Notes: a model not told the origin generated them from the letters alone. DNA of 64,000 bases from an uncultured Bacilli bacterium (GCA_934155645.1 CAKPHC010000001.1:186001-250000); one strand, 5' to 3'; positions 44,594 through 54,372 are shown, counted from the stretch's first letter. Translations and numbers: made by a program.

Positions 44594-44708
44594 ATCTCTA
44601 ATTGACTATTATATTTTAACAATAAACAATATAATATGCAAGCATTTTTTTCTTAAATATTTTGACATAACAAAAAGCTTATAACTTACATTATAAACTT
44701 TTAGAAAC

Positions 44709-45269
44709 TTATTTCAATCCAATTGACTTATAGTATTCATACAATTCTTTAAATCTATTAAAATGAACTACTTCTCTTTGTCTTAACCACAATAATGGTC
44801 CAATAACATTAGGGTCATCTGTCATAGTTATTAAGTTTTCGTATACAGCCCTTGCTTTTTGCTCAGCAGCCATATCTTCATATAAATCCGCTATTGGGTC
44901 ACCCGTTGCTGCAAAGTAAGTTACAGTAAATGGATTTCCATTAGCATCAGTTGGATATAAAGCGTCACGGTGTCCAGCATAATTAGCTCCTAGTCCTACT
45001 GCCTTTAACTCATCTACAGTAGCATTTTTAGTTAATTGATATATCATAGTACATATCATTTCAATATGTGCTAGTTCCTCTGTCCCAATATCAGATAGTA
45101 AAGCTTTACCTCTTTCATCTGGCATTGTATACCTTTGATTTAAATATCTAAGAGCAGCAGCCATTTCACCATTAGCTCCACCATATTGTTCAACTAAATA
45201 CTTTGCCATTTGCAAATCTTTTCTATTAATATTAATAGGATATTGCAATCTTTTTTCATATTTCCACAT
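44709..45269 (-). CDS. cotJC: Spore coat protein CotJC (manganese-catalase-like)
   Basis: A 186-aa ferritin-like di-iron/manganese protein. It starts MWKYEKRLQYPININ and has the metal-binding motifs EYGG-type GGANGEMAAALRYLNQR, IGTEELAHIEMI and AAEQKARAVYENL, then RQREVVHFNRF. CotJC is part of the inner spore coat of Bacillus and clostridia and may detoxify peroxide. Its ATG shares a base with the preceding stop, so it is coupled to the CotJA-CotJB fusion. Strong evidence of sporulation ability. Confidence 0.95.
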   Translation of the reverse strand: MWKYEKRLQYPININRKDLQMAKYLVEQYGGANGEMAAALRYLNQRYTMPDERGKALLSDIGTEELAHIEMICTMIYQLTKNATVDELKAVGLGANYAGHRDALYPTDANGNPFTVTYFAATGDPIADLYEDMAAEQKARAVYENLITMTDDPNVIGPLLWLRQREVVHFNRFKELYEYYKSIGLK

Positions 45270-45727
45270 TAGTTATTACCTCCGTCCCATGGCCATTTAT
45301 CGTTAGTCCAACTAAAAGGACTAGTAGTCATATATGGATTATTAACTTGAAGTGGCCCATATTTAGATTGATAATTATTTAATAATTGTGAATATATTTT
45401 TTGATATTCATTAAATTTATTAATCATATTCATATCATTTGGATAATTATCTAAATATAGATTTAATTCATGCATAGCAAACTGTATTTGATCTATATTT
45501 AACAGCGCCTCTTCTTGTTCGCTTTTAGGAACCAATCTCATAGGGGTGTAATTTTTATATGGGTCATACAAATTGTTAAATAAATTACCTTTTACAAAGC
45601 CTTCATATGGTCCATATAAATTATTATTCATAGATTGATTTACATTATTATAGGAATTGTCTTGGGGTAACATTTCATTAAAATCATTTGTGCCATTTAA
45701 AAATGCTTGATAGTCAAAATTATTCAT
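45269..45727 (-). CDS. cotJB: CotJA-CotJB fusion spore coat protein
   Basis: A 152-aa protein. The N-terminal part contains a CotJA-like KGNLFNNLYDPYKNY; residues about 65-130 are CotJB: EEALLNIDQIQFAMHELNLY, LDNYPND and YQSKYGPL. In model species CotJA and CotJB are separate. The extra N-terminus is Asn/Tyr rich, as often in coat proteins. GAGGAGG fits the ATG at 45727. A SigE-like promoter lies just upstream. Confidence 0.85.
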   Translation of the reverse strand: MNNFDYQAFLNGTNDFNEMLPQDNSYNNVNQSMNNNLYGPYEGFVKGNLFNNLYDPYKNYTPMRLVPKSEQEEALLNIDQIQFAMHELNLYLDNYPNDMNMINKFNEYQKIYSQLLNNYQSKYGPLQVNNPYMTTSPFSWTNDKWPWDGGNN

Positions 45728-45745
45728 TATTTTCCTCCTCAATTT

Positions 45746-45773
45746 AATCTATGTAATAATGCCTAATGCGTAT
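45746..45773 (-). promoter_or_regulatory. SigE-like sporulation promoter of the cotJ operon
   Basis: On the minus strand ATA, a 17-base spacer and CATAGATT (45753-45746) match the mother-cell SigE pattern ATA-16/18-CATACAHT at all but one position of the -10. cotJ is SigE-controlled in B. subtilis. Confidence 0.5.
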
Positions 45774-45785
45774 GGGATTTTGACT

Positions 45786-45811
45786 ATAAAAAAATAGTCC
45801 GAAGACTATTT
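45786..45811 (-). terminator. Terminator of the HdeD-like gene
   Basis: AAATAGTC-CGAA-GACTATTT with a T-run on the minus strand. Confidence 0.8.
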
Positions 45812-45817
45812 AAATAT

Positions 45818-46360
45818 TTATTTTAATTTAACTAATACATATATGCTTTCAACAAGGTCGCACACTTCAGTAACCAATAATAAAATTCCAGATAATAATG
45901 TGATTGCAATTATAGTACTAAATGGATTAATAATTATTATTATTCCTAAAATAATTGTTAAAATTGATGCTGCTACTAACCAAGCCCAACCACTATCTGG
46001 TATAGTACTTAGATTAATTGCTAATTGTAGTTTTATTATATTTTTAGCAATAATCCATATACCTAAAACTACAGGAAATACATTAATAAGTTCTTGCCTA
46101 TAAACTAAAGTAAGAGTACCAGCTAGAATTGTCATTATTCCTTCTAACAAATCAAAACTCATTAAACGCATTTCATCTTCAATATTAAAGTATGAAAATA
46201 TTCTCATAAATCCATCAATAAGTAAAGTTATTCCAAATACCATAACAATAAATTCAAGTGATTTCATTGGCTTAAATATCAAGAACAACGAAACTATTAT
46301 CATTAATATGGATACCACTAATGAATATTTTTCATATTTTTTTACATAGTTCTTTATCAT
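45818..46360 (-). CDS. DUF308/HdeD-like membrane protein
   Basis: A 180-aa protein with six membrane helices in three pairs, each pair bearing the DUF308 pattern with DG or PxxG (ITLLIDGFMRIFSYF, LLEGIMTILAGTLTL, IILGIIIIINPF). HdeD proteins are linked to acid or envelope stress in enterobacteria; the role in Firmicutes is unknown. It stands alone. Confidence 0.88.
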   Translation of the reverse strand: MIKNYVKKYEKYSLVVSILMIIVSLFLIFKPMKSLEFIVMVFGITLLIDGFMRIFSYFNIEDEMRLMSFDLLEGIMTILAGTLTLVYRQELINVFPVVLGIWIIAKNIIKLQLAINLSTIPDSGWAWLVAASILTIILGIIIIINPFSTIIAITLLSGILLLVTEVCDLVESIYVLVKLK

Positions 46361-46528
46361 TTTTATCCTCCTTTTATTATTATACCTACTATGCTAGATA
46401 TAATACACCTTTATAATATAACTCTTCTTTGTGAAAATCAAATGTAATTTCCAATAAAATTATTACATTGACATTGTTTATTTTTAATCTTTCTTGTATA
46501 ATATGTTCGTTAGAAAAGAGGGGCTATT

Positions 46529-47248
46529 ATGAACTCAAATAATAAAACTGCATTAATTACTGGTGCTAGTAGTGATATTGGAACTGCTATAACTAAAAAA
46601 TTAGCAAGTATGGGATATAACGTAATTATCCACTATTTTAAAAATAAAGATGCAGCACTAAGTCTTGAAAAAGAAATTATCCACAGTTACAGTGTAAAAA
46701 CTTTAGTGATAAGTGCCAATATCGCTAGCGAAAATGAAATAATTAATATGTTTACCACTATTCGAAATGACTTTCCACAACTAGATATTTTAATTAACAA
46801 CGCTGGTATTGCTATGGACAACGACATATATGATAAAACTAAAGATGAATTTCTAAAAGTACTAGAAGTTAACTTAATAGGAACATTTTTAGTAACTAAA
46901 GAAGCAACTAAAAACATGGATAAAGGAATAATAATAAATATTTCTTCAACAGATGGAATAGATACATATAATGACTTAAGTATGGACTACTGCGCTTCTA
47001 AAGCAGGAATTAATTCATTAACTAAAACATTAGCAATGCGTTTCCCAAACATAAAAGTAATCGCTTTAGCACCCAATTGGGTAAAAACAAAATCTGTTTT
47101 AGAAATGGACCCAGTCTTTTTAGAACAAGAACTAATCCGTATTGGCCAAAAAGAACTTATAACTACTGATGAAGTAGCGAACAAAGTTGAAGAACTAATA
47201 TTAGATAACACCATAAAAAGCGGTAGCATCATAAGAATAGATAAATAA
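46529..47248 (+). CDS. Short-chain dehydrogenase/reductase
   Basis: A 239-aa NAD(P)-dependent reductase. The cofactor motif is TGASSDIG (about 11-18), NNAG (about 90-93) and the catalytic Ser-Tyr-Lys are in ISSTDG and DYCASKAG. It resembles FabG and the EF-P 5-aminopentanone reductase YmfI; I cannot decide. It has a GAGGGG site and is followed 10 bases later by the methionine-gamma-lyase-like gene. Confidence 0.88.
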   Translation: MNSNNKTALITGASSDIGTAITKKLASMGYNVIIHYFKNKDAALSLEKEIIHSYSVKTLVISANIASENEIINMFTTIRNDFPQLDILINNAGIAMDNDIYDKTKDEFLKVLEVNLIGTFLVTKEATKNMDKGIIINISSTDGIDTYNDLSMDYCASKAGINSLTKTLAMRFPNIKVIALAPNWVKTKSVLEMDPVFLEQELIRIGQKELITTDEVANKVEELILDNTIKSGSIIRIDK

Positions 47249-47258
47249 GGAGTATATT

Positions 47259-48515
47259 ATGAATAATCAATTAAAAACTAATGAAGAAGTTATAAAATTA
47301 AGTATAGAAGCCGAAAAAGCTTGTGAAAAAGAATTCAAAGAAATAGACAATTTATGTGAAAGAAACTCTCTAAAAGTACTAAGAGCATTTAATAGAAATC
47401 ATGTATCAGAAATGCATTTTAATTCAACTACTGGATATGGCTATAACGATATAGGAAGAGACACAATTGAAAAAGTTTTTGCCGATGTATTAGGAAGTGA
47501 AGATGCATTAGTTAGAAGTCAGTTTATTTCAGGTACACACGCTCTAACAGTAGCACTCTTCGCATATCTAAGACCTAATGATATTATGTTAAGTATTACT
47601 GGTAAACCATATGATACTCTAGATGAAGTAATAGGTATTAAAGAAAATAACAGTTCATTAATGTCTTTTGGGGTTAAATATGAACAAATAGATTTGATAA
47701 ATGATGACTTCGATTATACAACTATTGAAAAAACTCTAAAAAGTAAAAAAATAAAACTAATAGAAATCCAACGTTCAAAAGGTTATTCTACTAGAAAAAG
47801 TATTACAATTGATAAAGTAGAAAAAGTAATTAATCTAATTAAAAGTATAGATAAAGATGTAATTATTATGATAGATAACTGCTATTGTGAATTTGTAAGT
47901 GATAAAGAACCTTGCGAAGTTGGTGCTGATGTTATGGTTGGATCGCTAATTAAAAACCTAGGTGGAGGCATTGCCCCTAATGGAGCCTATATTGCTGGTC
48001 GCCACGACTTAGTAGAATTAGCAGCTGAGCGTTTAACTGTACCAGGTGAAGGAAGAGAAGTTGGACCCACTCTAGGTATTAATAAGCAATTATTACAAGG
48101 CTTATTTATGGCACCTTCTGTAGTTGCTAGTGCATTAAAAACTGCTGTTTTAACTAGTTATATGTTAGAAGAATTAAACTTTAAAGTAGAACCTAGATAT
48201 AATGATAAAAGAGCTGATATTGTACAAAATATTATTTTTGAAGACCCTGCAAAATTAATTGCTTATTGTAGAGGTATTCAAAGTGCTTCCCCTATTGATT
48301 CGTTTGTAACTCCAGACCCTTATGATATGCCAGGTTATAGCGACCAAGTAATCATGGCATCCGGCAGCTTTACACAAGGTTCGTCAATTGAATTAAGTTG
48401 TGATGGGCCATTACGAAAACCTTATATTGCTTATCAACAAGGGGCTTTAACTTATCAATATGGTAAATTAGGAGTGCTTAATGCCATAAATTACCTGTTG
48501 TCTAAATTTGACTAA
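47259..48515 (+). CDS. Methionine gamma-lyase family / aluminium-resistance protein (PLP-dependent)
   Basis: A 418-aa PLP enzyme of the PF06838 type. Conserved stretches include FRNHVSEMHFNSTTGYGYND-like NHVSEMHFNSTTGYGY, VRSQFISGTHAL, MIDNCYCEF and the PLP-lysine region GSLIKNLGGGIAPNGAYIAG, then SFTQGSSIELSCDGP. The family is annotated as aluminium resistance but the substrate is uncertain; it is a cystathionine-lyase relative. AAGGAG fits the ATG. Confidence 0.92.
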   Translation: MNNQLKTNEEVIKLSIEAEKACEKEFKEIDNLCERNSLKVLRAFNRNHVSEMHFNSTTGYGYNDIGRDTIEKVFADVLGSEDALVRSQFISGTHALTVALFAYLRPNDIMLSITGKPYDTLDEVIGIKENNSSLMSFGVKYEQIDLINDDFDYTTIEKTLKSKKIKLIEIQRSKGYSTRKSITIDKVEKVINLIKSIDKDVIIMIDNCYCEFVSDKEPCEVGADVMVGSLIKNLGGGIAPNGAYIAGRHDLVELAAERLTVPGEGREVGPTLGINKQLLQGLFMAPSVVASALKTAVLTSYMLEELNFKVEPRYNDKRADIVQNIIFEDPAKLIAYCRGIQSASPIDSFVTPDPYDMPGYSDQVIMASGSFTQGSSIELSCDGPLRKPYIAYQQGALTYQYGKLGVLNAINYLLSKFD

Positions 48516-48575
48516 TTATCTCAAATCTGTTATAGTAATGATTGTCGCACGTTAGAAAAGCGACAGGGTGAAATA

Positions 48576-49196
48576 ATGAAAGACAAGAAAATTAGTCGAT
48601 CGAAAAAGAATACTAATTTATTATTAATAGCTTTTCAATTCATAATTATTAGTTGTGTAATACTACTTACACAAAAGGTACTAATGTCTAGTGAAGTCAC
48701 AATTATAACAACTGAGGTTGCCAAAAAACAATCTCCAATTATACTTGAAAAAGTTGAAACTGTGGTGGAAGAAAGACAAGTAGTATATGATAATATGACC
48801 ATGGAAGAATTAGCAGATAAGCTAAACCGTTCAATGTATGGCATCTTAGAAGGTAAAGGTATAACATTTGCTAACTATTCTATAAATTATGGAGTTGACC
48901 CATACATGTCTCTTGCAATAGTATTGCTTGAAACAGGTTGTAAATGGGGGTGCAGCTATGTCTCTACAACATGTAATAATATAGGTGGACAAGTAGGATA
49001 CCCTAAATGTGGTAATGGTAATTATAAAGAATTTGCAACATTAGATGAAGGTATTAAATCATTTTTTGAAAACTTAGCCTACAATTATTATAGTTATGGT
49101 CTTACTGATGTCTACAGCATACATAAAAAATATGCACAAGCACCTAATTGGGCTGATGCAGTCAATAAATATATAGAAGAAATAAAAGCTAAATAG
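48576..49196 (+). CDS. Membrane-anchored glucosaminidase/lysozyme-like protein
   Basis: A 206-aa protein. A basic start and a single membrane helix (about 16-37) anchor it. Residues 75-205 look like a GH73/lysozyme-fold domain: YGVDPYMSLAIVLLETGCKWG (catalytic Glu), STTCNNIGG, YKEFATLDEGIKSFFENLAYNYY and the repeat of A-N-W-A-D-A-V. Such proteins trim peptidoglycan outside the membrane. A short hairpin (GTCGC...GCGAC) lies in its leader. Confidence 0.82.
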   Translation: MKDKKISRSKKNTNLLLIAFQFIIISCVILLTQKVLMSSEVTIITTEVAKKQSPIILEKVETVVEERQVVYDNMTMEELADKLNRSMYGILEGKGITFANYSINYGVDPYMSLAIVLLETGCKWGCSYVSTTCNNIGGQVGYPKCGNGNYKEFATLDEGIKSFFENLAYNYYSYGLTDVYSIHKKYAQAPNWADAVNKYIEEIKAK

Positions 49197-49218
49197 ATTA
49201 GTAATTGAGGATAATTAT

Positions 49219-50094
49219 ATGAAAAAAGTTTTTATAGTAAATCCAACATCAGGAAATGGAAAATCTCTAGAAATTGCTAAAGAAATTAAAGCGTTACTTG
49301 ATAATGAAAGTGAAGATTATCAAATGTATTATACTTCGTCTCCAAAAGAAGCTACTAATATTGCAAGATTATTTAATAACAGTATCATATATAGTGTTGG
49401 TGGCGATGGTACACTTTTCGAAGTAATAAATGGAATTGCTAATAGCAATAATGTTTTAGGAATTATACCAGCTGGTACTGGAAACGATTTTATAAAAACA
49501 ATTAATAATGATAATGAATTTACAAGCGTCGATTTATGCAAAATGAACGAGCACTATTTTATTAATATTGCTTCTGTAGGAATAGATGCTGAAATTGCTA
49601 ACAATCAAGTTAGAATGAAAGAAATAGGTATTCCTAAGTCATTAACTTATAAAGCAAGTATCATTAATACATTATTTAAATTTAAAAATCCACATTTAAA
49701 AGTAGAAATTAATAGAAATAAATTCGATCAAGATATAACAATCTTAGCGATATGTAATGGTAAATACTATGGAGGCGGTTTTAAAATAGCGCCTAATGCA
49801 ATATATTGCGATGGTAAATTTGATGTTTATCTAGTTGATAGTTGCAAAAAATTTAAAATACCAGGCTTATTACTAAAAGTTATTAAAGGTACACACGAAG
49901 AATCAAAATACGTTCACAAATACAGCACAGATAGAGTAAGAATACAATCAGATAATAATGTAATATGTAATTTAGATGGAGAAATATTTCATACTAATGA
50001 TATGGAATTTTCAATTACTGGTAAAAAAATACCAATTTATACCGCTGATGATAAGATTAAAAAGTTATGTAAAAGTAAAGGATTATATAAATAA
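49219..50094 (+). CDS. Diacylglycerol/lipid kinase (DagK/YegS family)
   Basis: A 291-aa protein with the DAGK catalytic domain: IVNPTSGNGKS, SVGGDGTLFEVINGI and PAGTGNDFIK. It phosphorylates diacylglycerol and so recycles lipid left by teichoic-acid synthesis. The C-terminal beta domain (YCDGKFDVYLVD, CNLDGE) is complete. It is 22 bases downstream of the hydrolase gene. Confidence 0.92.
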   Translation: MKKVFIVNPTSGNGKSLEIAKEIKALLDNESEDYQMYYTSSPKEATNIARLFNNSIIYSVGGDGTLFEVINGIANSNNVLGIIPAGTGNDFIKTINNDNEFTSVDLCKMNEHYFINIASVGIDAEIANNQVRMKEIGIPKSLTYKASIINTLFKFKNPHLKVEINRNKFDQDITILAICNGKYYGGGFKIAPNAIYCDGKFDVYLVDSCKKFKIPGLLLKVIKGTHEESKYVHKYSTDRVRIQSDNNVICNLDGEIFHTNDMEFSITGKKIPIYTADDKIKKLCKSKGLYK

Positions 50095-50121
50095 AATAAT
50101 TCTTTATTTTTTTGTCGATTT

Positions 50122-50162
50122 TTGGCACTCTAACTTGACAAGTGCCAAAATAGTGCTATAAT
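50122..50162 (+). promoter_or_regulatory. CIRCE-type operator overlapping the clpB promoter
   Basis: TTGGCACTC (50122-50130), nine bases, AAGTGCCAA (50140-50148) is a CIRCE variant. The TTGACA -35 (50135-50140) is inside it and TATAAT (50157-50162) lies 16 bases on. HrcA binding would block the polymerase. Confidence 0.8.
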
Positions 50163-50187
50163 ATACTATGGAAAAGGAGGAATACAT

Positions 50188-52305
50188 ATGAACGGAAACA
50201 ATCCATATCAAGAAAATTTAGAAAATGTTCTAGAAAAATATGGTAGAGACATCACCAAAAACGTAAAAGATGGCAAAGTAGACCCTGTAATAGGACGTGA
50301 TGATGAAATCCGTAGTTTAACTAGAATATTATCTCGTAAAACAAAAAATAACCCAGTTCTTATCGGTGAACCTGGTGTTGGTAAAACTGCAATTGTTGAA
50401 GGCTTAGCATGGCGTATTGTAAAAGGCGATGTTCCTAATTCTTTAAAAAACAAAACTATATGGGAATTAGACATGGGTTCTTTAATAGCTGGTGCAAAAT
50501 ATCGTGGTGAATTCGAAGAAAGACTTAAAGCTGTATTAAAAGAAGTTAAAGAGTCTGAGGGCGAAATCATTATGTTTATCGATGAAATTCATATGATAGT
50601 AGGTGCTGGTGCTCTAGAGGGAGCTATGGACGCTGGTAATATGTTAAAACCTATGCTAGCTCGTGGTGAAATTCACTGTATTGGTGCTACTACATTAAAT
50701 GAATATCGTAAATACATTGAAAAAGATGGAGCACTAGAACGTCGTTTTCAAAAAGTTCAAGTAAGTGAACCAACAGTATTTGATACTATTACAATACTTC
50801 GTGGTCTTAAATCAAGATTTGAAGTATATCATGGTGTAAGTATTAAAGATAAAGCCTTAGTAGCAGCAGCTACCCTATCCGACCGATATATAACAAATAG
50901 ATTTCTTCCTGATAAAGCCATTGACTTAGTCGATGAAGCTTGTGCAACTATAAAAGTACAAATGGAATCAGTTCCAGTAGAATTAGATACCCTAACTAGA
51001 ACAATAATGCAATTGCAAATAGAAAAAGAAGCATTAAAGAAAGAAAAAGATGAAATATCTAAGAAAAGACTACAAGAACTAGATGATAAAATATATAGTT
51101 TAAAACAAGATGAGAACAAACTTCGTCATGATTGGGAAGAAGAAAAAGCTATAAACGAAAAAGTTAACAAGAAAAAAGAAGAAATAGAAAATGCTCATCG
51201 TGATTTAGAAAGAGCTGAAGATAACTATGATTTAGAAACAGCTGCTAGATTACGTCACGGAGTAATTCCTACTCTGGAAAAAGAATTAGAAGAATTACGT
51301 CAAAAAGCAGATTCTAAAGTCCTTAGTGACACAGTTGATGATGAATCAATTGCTGCTATCATATCAAAATGGACAAATATACCGGTTAGTAAACTAGTTG
51401 GTAGTGAAAAAGATAAATTACTACATCTTGAAGACAACATGAAAAAACGTGTTAAAGGTCAAGATGAAGCATTAAAACTAGTAAGTGATGCAATAATAAG
51501 AGCAAGAGCTGGTATTAAAGACCCAAATAGACCTATTGGTTCATTTATATTCTTAGGTCCAACTGGTGTTGGTAAAACTGAAGTAGCAAGAACTCTAGCA
51601 TATGAATTATTTGATGACGAAAAACACATGATTCGTATTGATATGAGTGAATACATGGAATCTCATTCAGTCGCTAGATTAATTGGTTCACCTCCAGGTT
51701 ATGTTGGATACGATGATGGTGGTCAATTAACAGAAGCCGTTAGACGTAATCCATACAGCATTGTATTATTTGATGAAATAGAAAAAGCTCACAAAGATGT
51801 ATTCAACATATTGTTGCAAATACTAGATGATGGTAGAATTACCGATTCACAAGGAAGAACAGTTGACTTTAAAAACACTATTATAATTATGACATCTAAC
51901 TTAGGTAGTGAATATATACTAGAAAATAAAGAAAACGCTAATGAATTAGTTATGAGTGAATTAAGACATACTTTTAAACCTGAATTCATTAACCGTATTG
52001 ACGAAATAATAGTATTTAAATCATTATCTAAAGAAGTTGTATATCAAATATTGGATAAAATTATTGAAAACATTGAAAACAGATTGAGTGATAAAAAAAT
52101 AAAAATAGATGTCACTCAAAGAGCTAAAGATTTTATCATAAATGAATCATACGATGAAAAATTTGGAGCTAGACCTATAAAACGATATGTAAGTAGAAAT
52201 CTAGAAACATTAATAGCAAATGATATTATCAATGACAAAATAAAATTTAATAGTACCATTACTGTTGATGTAGATAACAATAACTTAATAATAAAAGAGG
52301 ATTAA
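50188..52305 (+). CDS. clpB: ClpB-type disaggregase lacking the N-terminal domain
   Basis: A 705-aa protein with two AAA+ modules: Walker A GEPGVGKT (about residue 68) and GPTGVGKT (about 458). The middle coiled coil (about 270-390, with AEDNYDLETAARLRHGVIPTLE) is of ClpB type rather than ClpC. SKWTNIPVSKL and the C-terminal D2-small domain are complete. The about 150-residue Clp-N domain is absent; it begins close to NPYQENLENVLEKYG. ClpB pulls proteins from aggregates with DnaK. GGAGG fits the ATG. Confidence 0.9.
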   Translation: MNGNNPYQENLENVLEKYGRDITKNVKDGKVDPVIGRDDEIRSLTRILSRKTKNNPVLIGEPGVGKTAIVEGLAWRIVKGDVPNSLKNKTIWELDMGSLIAGAKYRGEFEERLKAVLKEVKESEGEIIMFIDEIHMIVGAGALEGAMDAGNMLKPMLARGEIHCIGATTLNEYRKYIEKDGALERRFQKVQVSEPTVFDTITILRGLKSRFEVYHGVSIKDKALVAAATLSDRYITNRFLPDKAIDLVDEACATIKVQMESVPVELDTLTRTIMQLQIEKEALKKEKDEISKKRLQELDDKIYSLKQDENKLRHDWEEEKAINEKVNKKKEEIENAHRDLERAEDNYDLETAARLRHGVIPTLEKELEELRQKADSKVLSDTVDDESIAAIISKWTNIPVSKLVGSEKDKLLHLEDNMKKRVKGQDEALKLVSDAIIRARAGIKDPNRPIGSFIFLGPTGVGKTEVARTLAYELFDDEKHMIRIDMSEYMESHSVARLIGSPPGYVGYDDGGQLTEAVRRNPYSIVLFDEIEKAHKDVFNILLQILDDGRITDSQGRTVDFKNTIIIMTSNLGSEYILENKENANELVMSELRHTFKPEFINRIDEIIVFKSLSKEVVYQILDKIIENIENRLSDKKIKIDVTQRAKDFIINESYDEKFGARPIKRYVSRNLETLIANDIINDKIKFNSTITVDVDNNNLIIKED

Positions 52306-52326
52306 TTAATTTAATCCCCTTTTTTA
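52296..52326. terminator. Bidirectional terminator between clpB and glmS
   Basis: GGATTAA-TTAAT-TTAATCC followed by T-run, with the A-run on the other side. Confidence 0.8.
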
Positions 52327-52328
52327 TT

Positions 52329-54143
52329 TTATTCAACTGTTACTGATTTAGCTAAGTTTCTAGGCTTATCAATGTCACATCCTTTTAGTTTTGCTACTTC
52401 AAATGCAATTAATTGTAATGGTACAACAATTAATATAGGTTGTAACATATTATGAACCTTCTTTATGACAATTTTATGACAATTAAAATCTATTAAATGT
52501 GATAAATCACTAGTAACAACCATAGTAACTTTAGCTCCTCTTGCCAGAGTTTCCTTAACATTACTGATTAATTTTGGTGCTAAACTATTAACACTCATTA
52601 ATCCAACAACATTAGTTCCTTCTTCTATTAAAGATATAGTACCATGTTTTAATTCACCTGCTGCGTATGCTTCACTATGAATATAAGATATTTCTTTTAA
52701 TTTTAAACTACCTTCCATACTTAGTGAATAATCTACTCCTCTACCTAGGAAGAATACATCTTTAGCTTTATAAATATCTTTTGCTATTTCAATACACTTA
52801 TCCTCATCATCAATTATTTTTTCAATTAAACTAGGAATAATCGCAAATTCTTTTAATATCTCATTAGCAGTATCTCTTTCTATTTTTTTATTAATGAATC
52901 CTAAATTAATAGCAATAAGTACTAACATAGCAACTTGCAAAGTATAAGCCTTAGTAGTAGCAACAGCAATTTCTACACCTGCTCTAATATATAAAACTTC
53001 TTTTGCTTCCCTTGCAATAGTAGAACCAACTACATTAACAATAGCCAATGTATCAATACCATCATTATTAACATTTCTTAAAGCTGCTATAGTATCGGCA
53101 GTTTCTCCTGATTGTGATATAAATATTACTAATGTCTTATCATCATAAAAATTTCTTTTATAACGATATTCACTAGCAAGTTCCACAGTTACCGGAATCA
53201 TCGCATATTCTTCTATCAGGCTTTTACCTACAAGTCCTGCATGCATTGCACTACCACAAGCTACAATATGAATATTATTATATTTAGATAAATCAGGCAT
53301 CTTTTTTATTAAAGTATCAACATTTTCTATATATGAAGAAATAGTATCTTTTAACACACTTGGTTCATCATGAATTTCCTTTAGCATAAAGTGACTATAT
53401 CCACCCTTTTGTGCTTGATTAATATCCCATGATACTTCTAATATTTCTTTACTGATAGGTTTTAAATCATTACCAAATACTTCTACTTTATCATTTGATA
53501 ATTTAACGATTTCATAATCATTTATTAACATATAACTTTTAGTATGACTAATAATAGCTGTTACATCTGACGCAATTAAATTACAATCATTACAAACACC
53601 TATTATTAAAGGACTATCCTTTCTAACGGCATACAAATGGTTAAAATCATCATCAAAAATAATTCCCAAGGCATAAGAACCTTTTAATAACTCTGTTGCT
53701 TTTTTAATTACTTTTACATGATTAGTCTCTTTCTTTAATATATCATCTAAAAGTGCGCATATTACTTCAGTATCAGTATCTGATTCAAAACTATATCCCT
53801 TTTTTATTAATTCCTTTTTTAATTCACTATAATTCTCAATAATTCCATTATGAACTAAGGTAACTTTTCCATTACGATGAGGATGTGAATTAATATCATT
53901 AGCTTCTCCATGAGTAGCCCATCTAGTATGTGCTATACCTAAAGTTGCATCTTTTATATCAATATTTTTTAATTTATTTTCTAATTCACTAATCTTACCT
54001 TTTGATTTAACAATATTAATATTTCCGTCATAAATAGCAACACCAGAAGAATCATATCCTCGGTATTCTAAAACTTTTAAATCTTCAATTAAAACCTTTT
54101 TAAGGTTGGTTTTTTTACCTATGTATCCTACAATTCCACACAT
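52329..54143 (-). CDS. glmS: Glutamine-fructose-6-phosphate aminotransferase
   Basis: A 604-aa protein starting MCGIVGYIGKK; Cys2 is the glutaminase nucleophile. TRWATHGE and GSY are in the N domain. Two SIS sugar-isomerase domains follow (CGSAMHAG, ISQSGETADT, CDIDKPRNLAKSVTVE end). It makes glucosamine-6-phosphate for the cell wall. The start at 54143 has GGAGG; an 8-codon extension was dropped. It is controlled by the glmS ribozyme just upstream. Confidence 0.97.
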   Translation of the reverse strand: MCGIVGYIGKKTNLKKVLIEDLKVLEYRGYDSSGVAIYDGNINIVKSKGKISELENKLKNIDIKDATLGIAHTRWATHGEANDINSHPHRNGKVTLVHNGIIENYSELKKELIKKGYSFESDTDTEVICALLDDILKKETNHVKVIKKATELLKGSYALGIIFDDDFNHLYAVRKDSPLIIGVCNDCNLIASDVTAIISHTKSYMLINDYEIVKLSNDKVEVFGNDLKPISKEILEVSWDINQAQKGGYSHFMLKEIHDEPSVLKDTISSYIENVDTLIKKMPDLSKYNNIHIVACGSAMHAGLVGKSLIEEYAMIPVTVELASEYRYKRNFYDDKTLVIFISQSGETADTIAALRNVNNDGIDTLAIVNVVGSTIAREAKEVLYIRAGVEIAVATTKAYTLQVAMLVLIAINLGFINKKIERDTANEILKEFAIIPSLIEKIIDDEDKCIEIAKDIYKAKDVFFLGRGVDYSLSMEGSLKLKEISYIHSEAYAAGELKHGTISLIEEGTNVVGLMSVNSLAPKLISNVKETLARGAKVTMVVTSDLSHLIDFNCHKIVIKKVHNMLQPILIVVPLQLIAFEVAKLKGCDIDKPRNLAKSVTVE

Positions 54144-54174
54144 AAAATTCCTCCACAACAAAAACAATTAGTGG

Positions 54175-54310
54175 AAGTATATTTTTTGTTGTAATTTTGA
54201 TTTTACTTTTTGTAATATACATAACGAATCACTAGTCCGTAGTAGCACCCGCCGAATTTTCGAACACTACTAACCTCGTCAACCTTTAAGATCTGGCGCT
54301 CAATACCTAA
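54175..54310 (-). ncRNA. glmS ribozyme/riboswitch
   Basis: On the minus strand the order of conserved pieces is right: GAGCGCCAGA with the cleavage site between A(54300) and G(54299), GGTTGACGAGG, CGAAAATTCGGCGGGTGC and GGACTAGTG. This is the glucosamine-6-phosphate-dependent self-cleaving RNA. It cuts the glmS mRNA when product is plentiful. The far 3' boundary (P3-P4) is set by eye. Confidence 0.95.
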
Positions 54311-54372
54311 ATATCCTCCAATATTTTAGTGTACTTACTAGTAGTATATAATAATGTATGTTTTTTGTGCAA

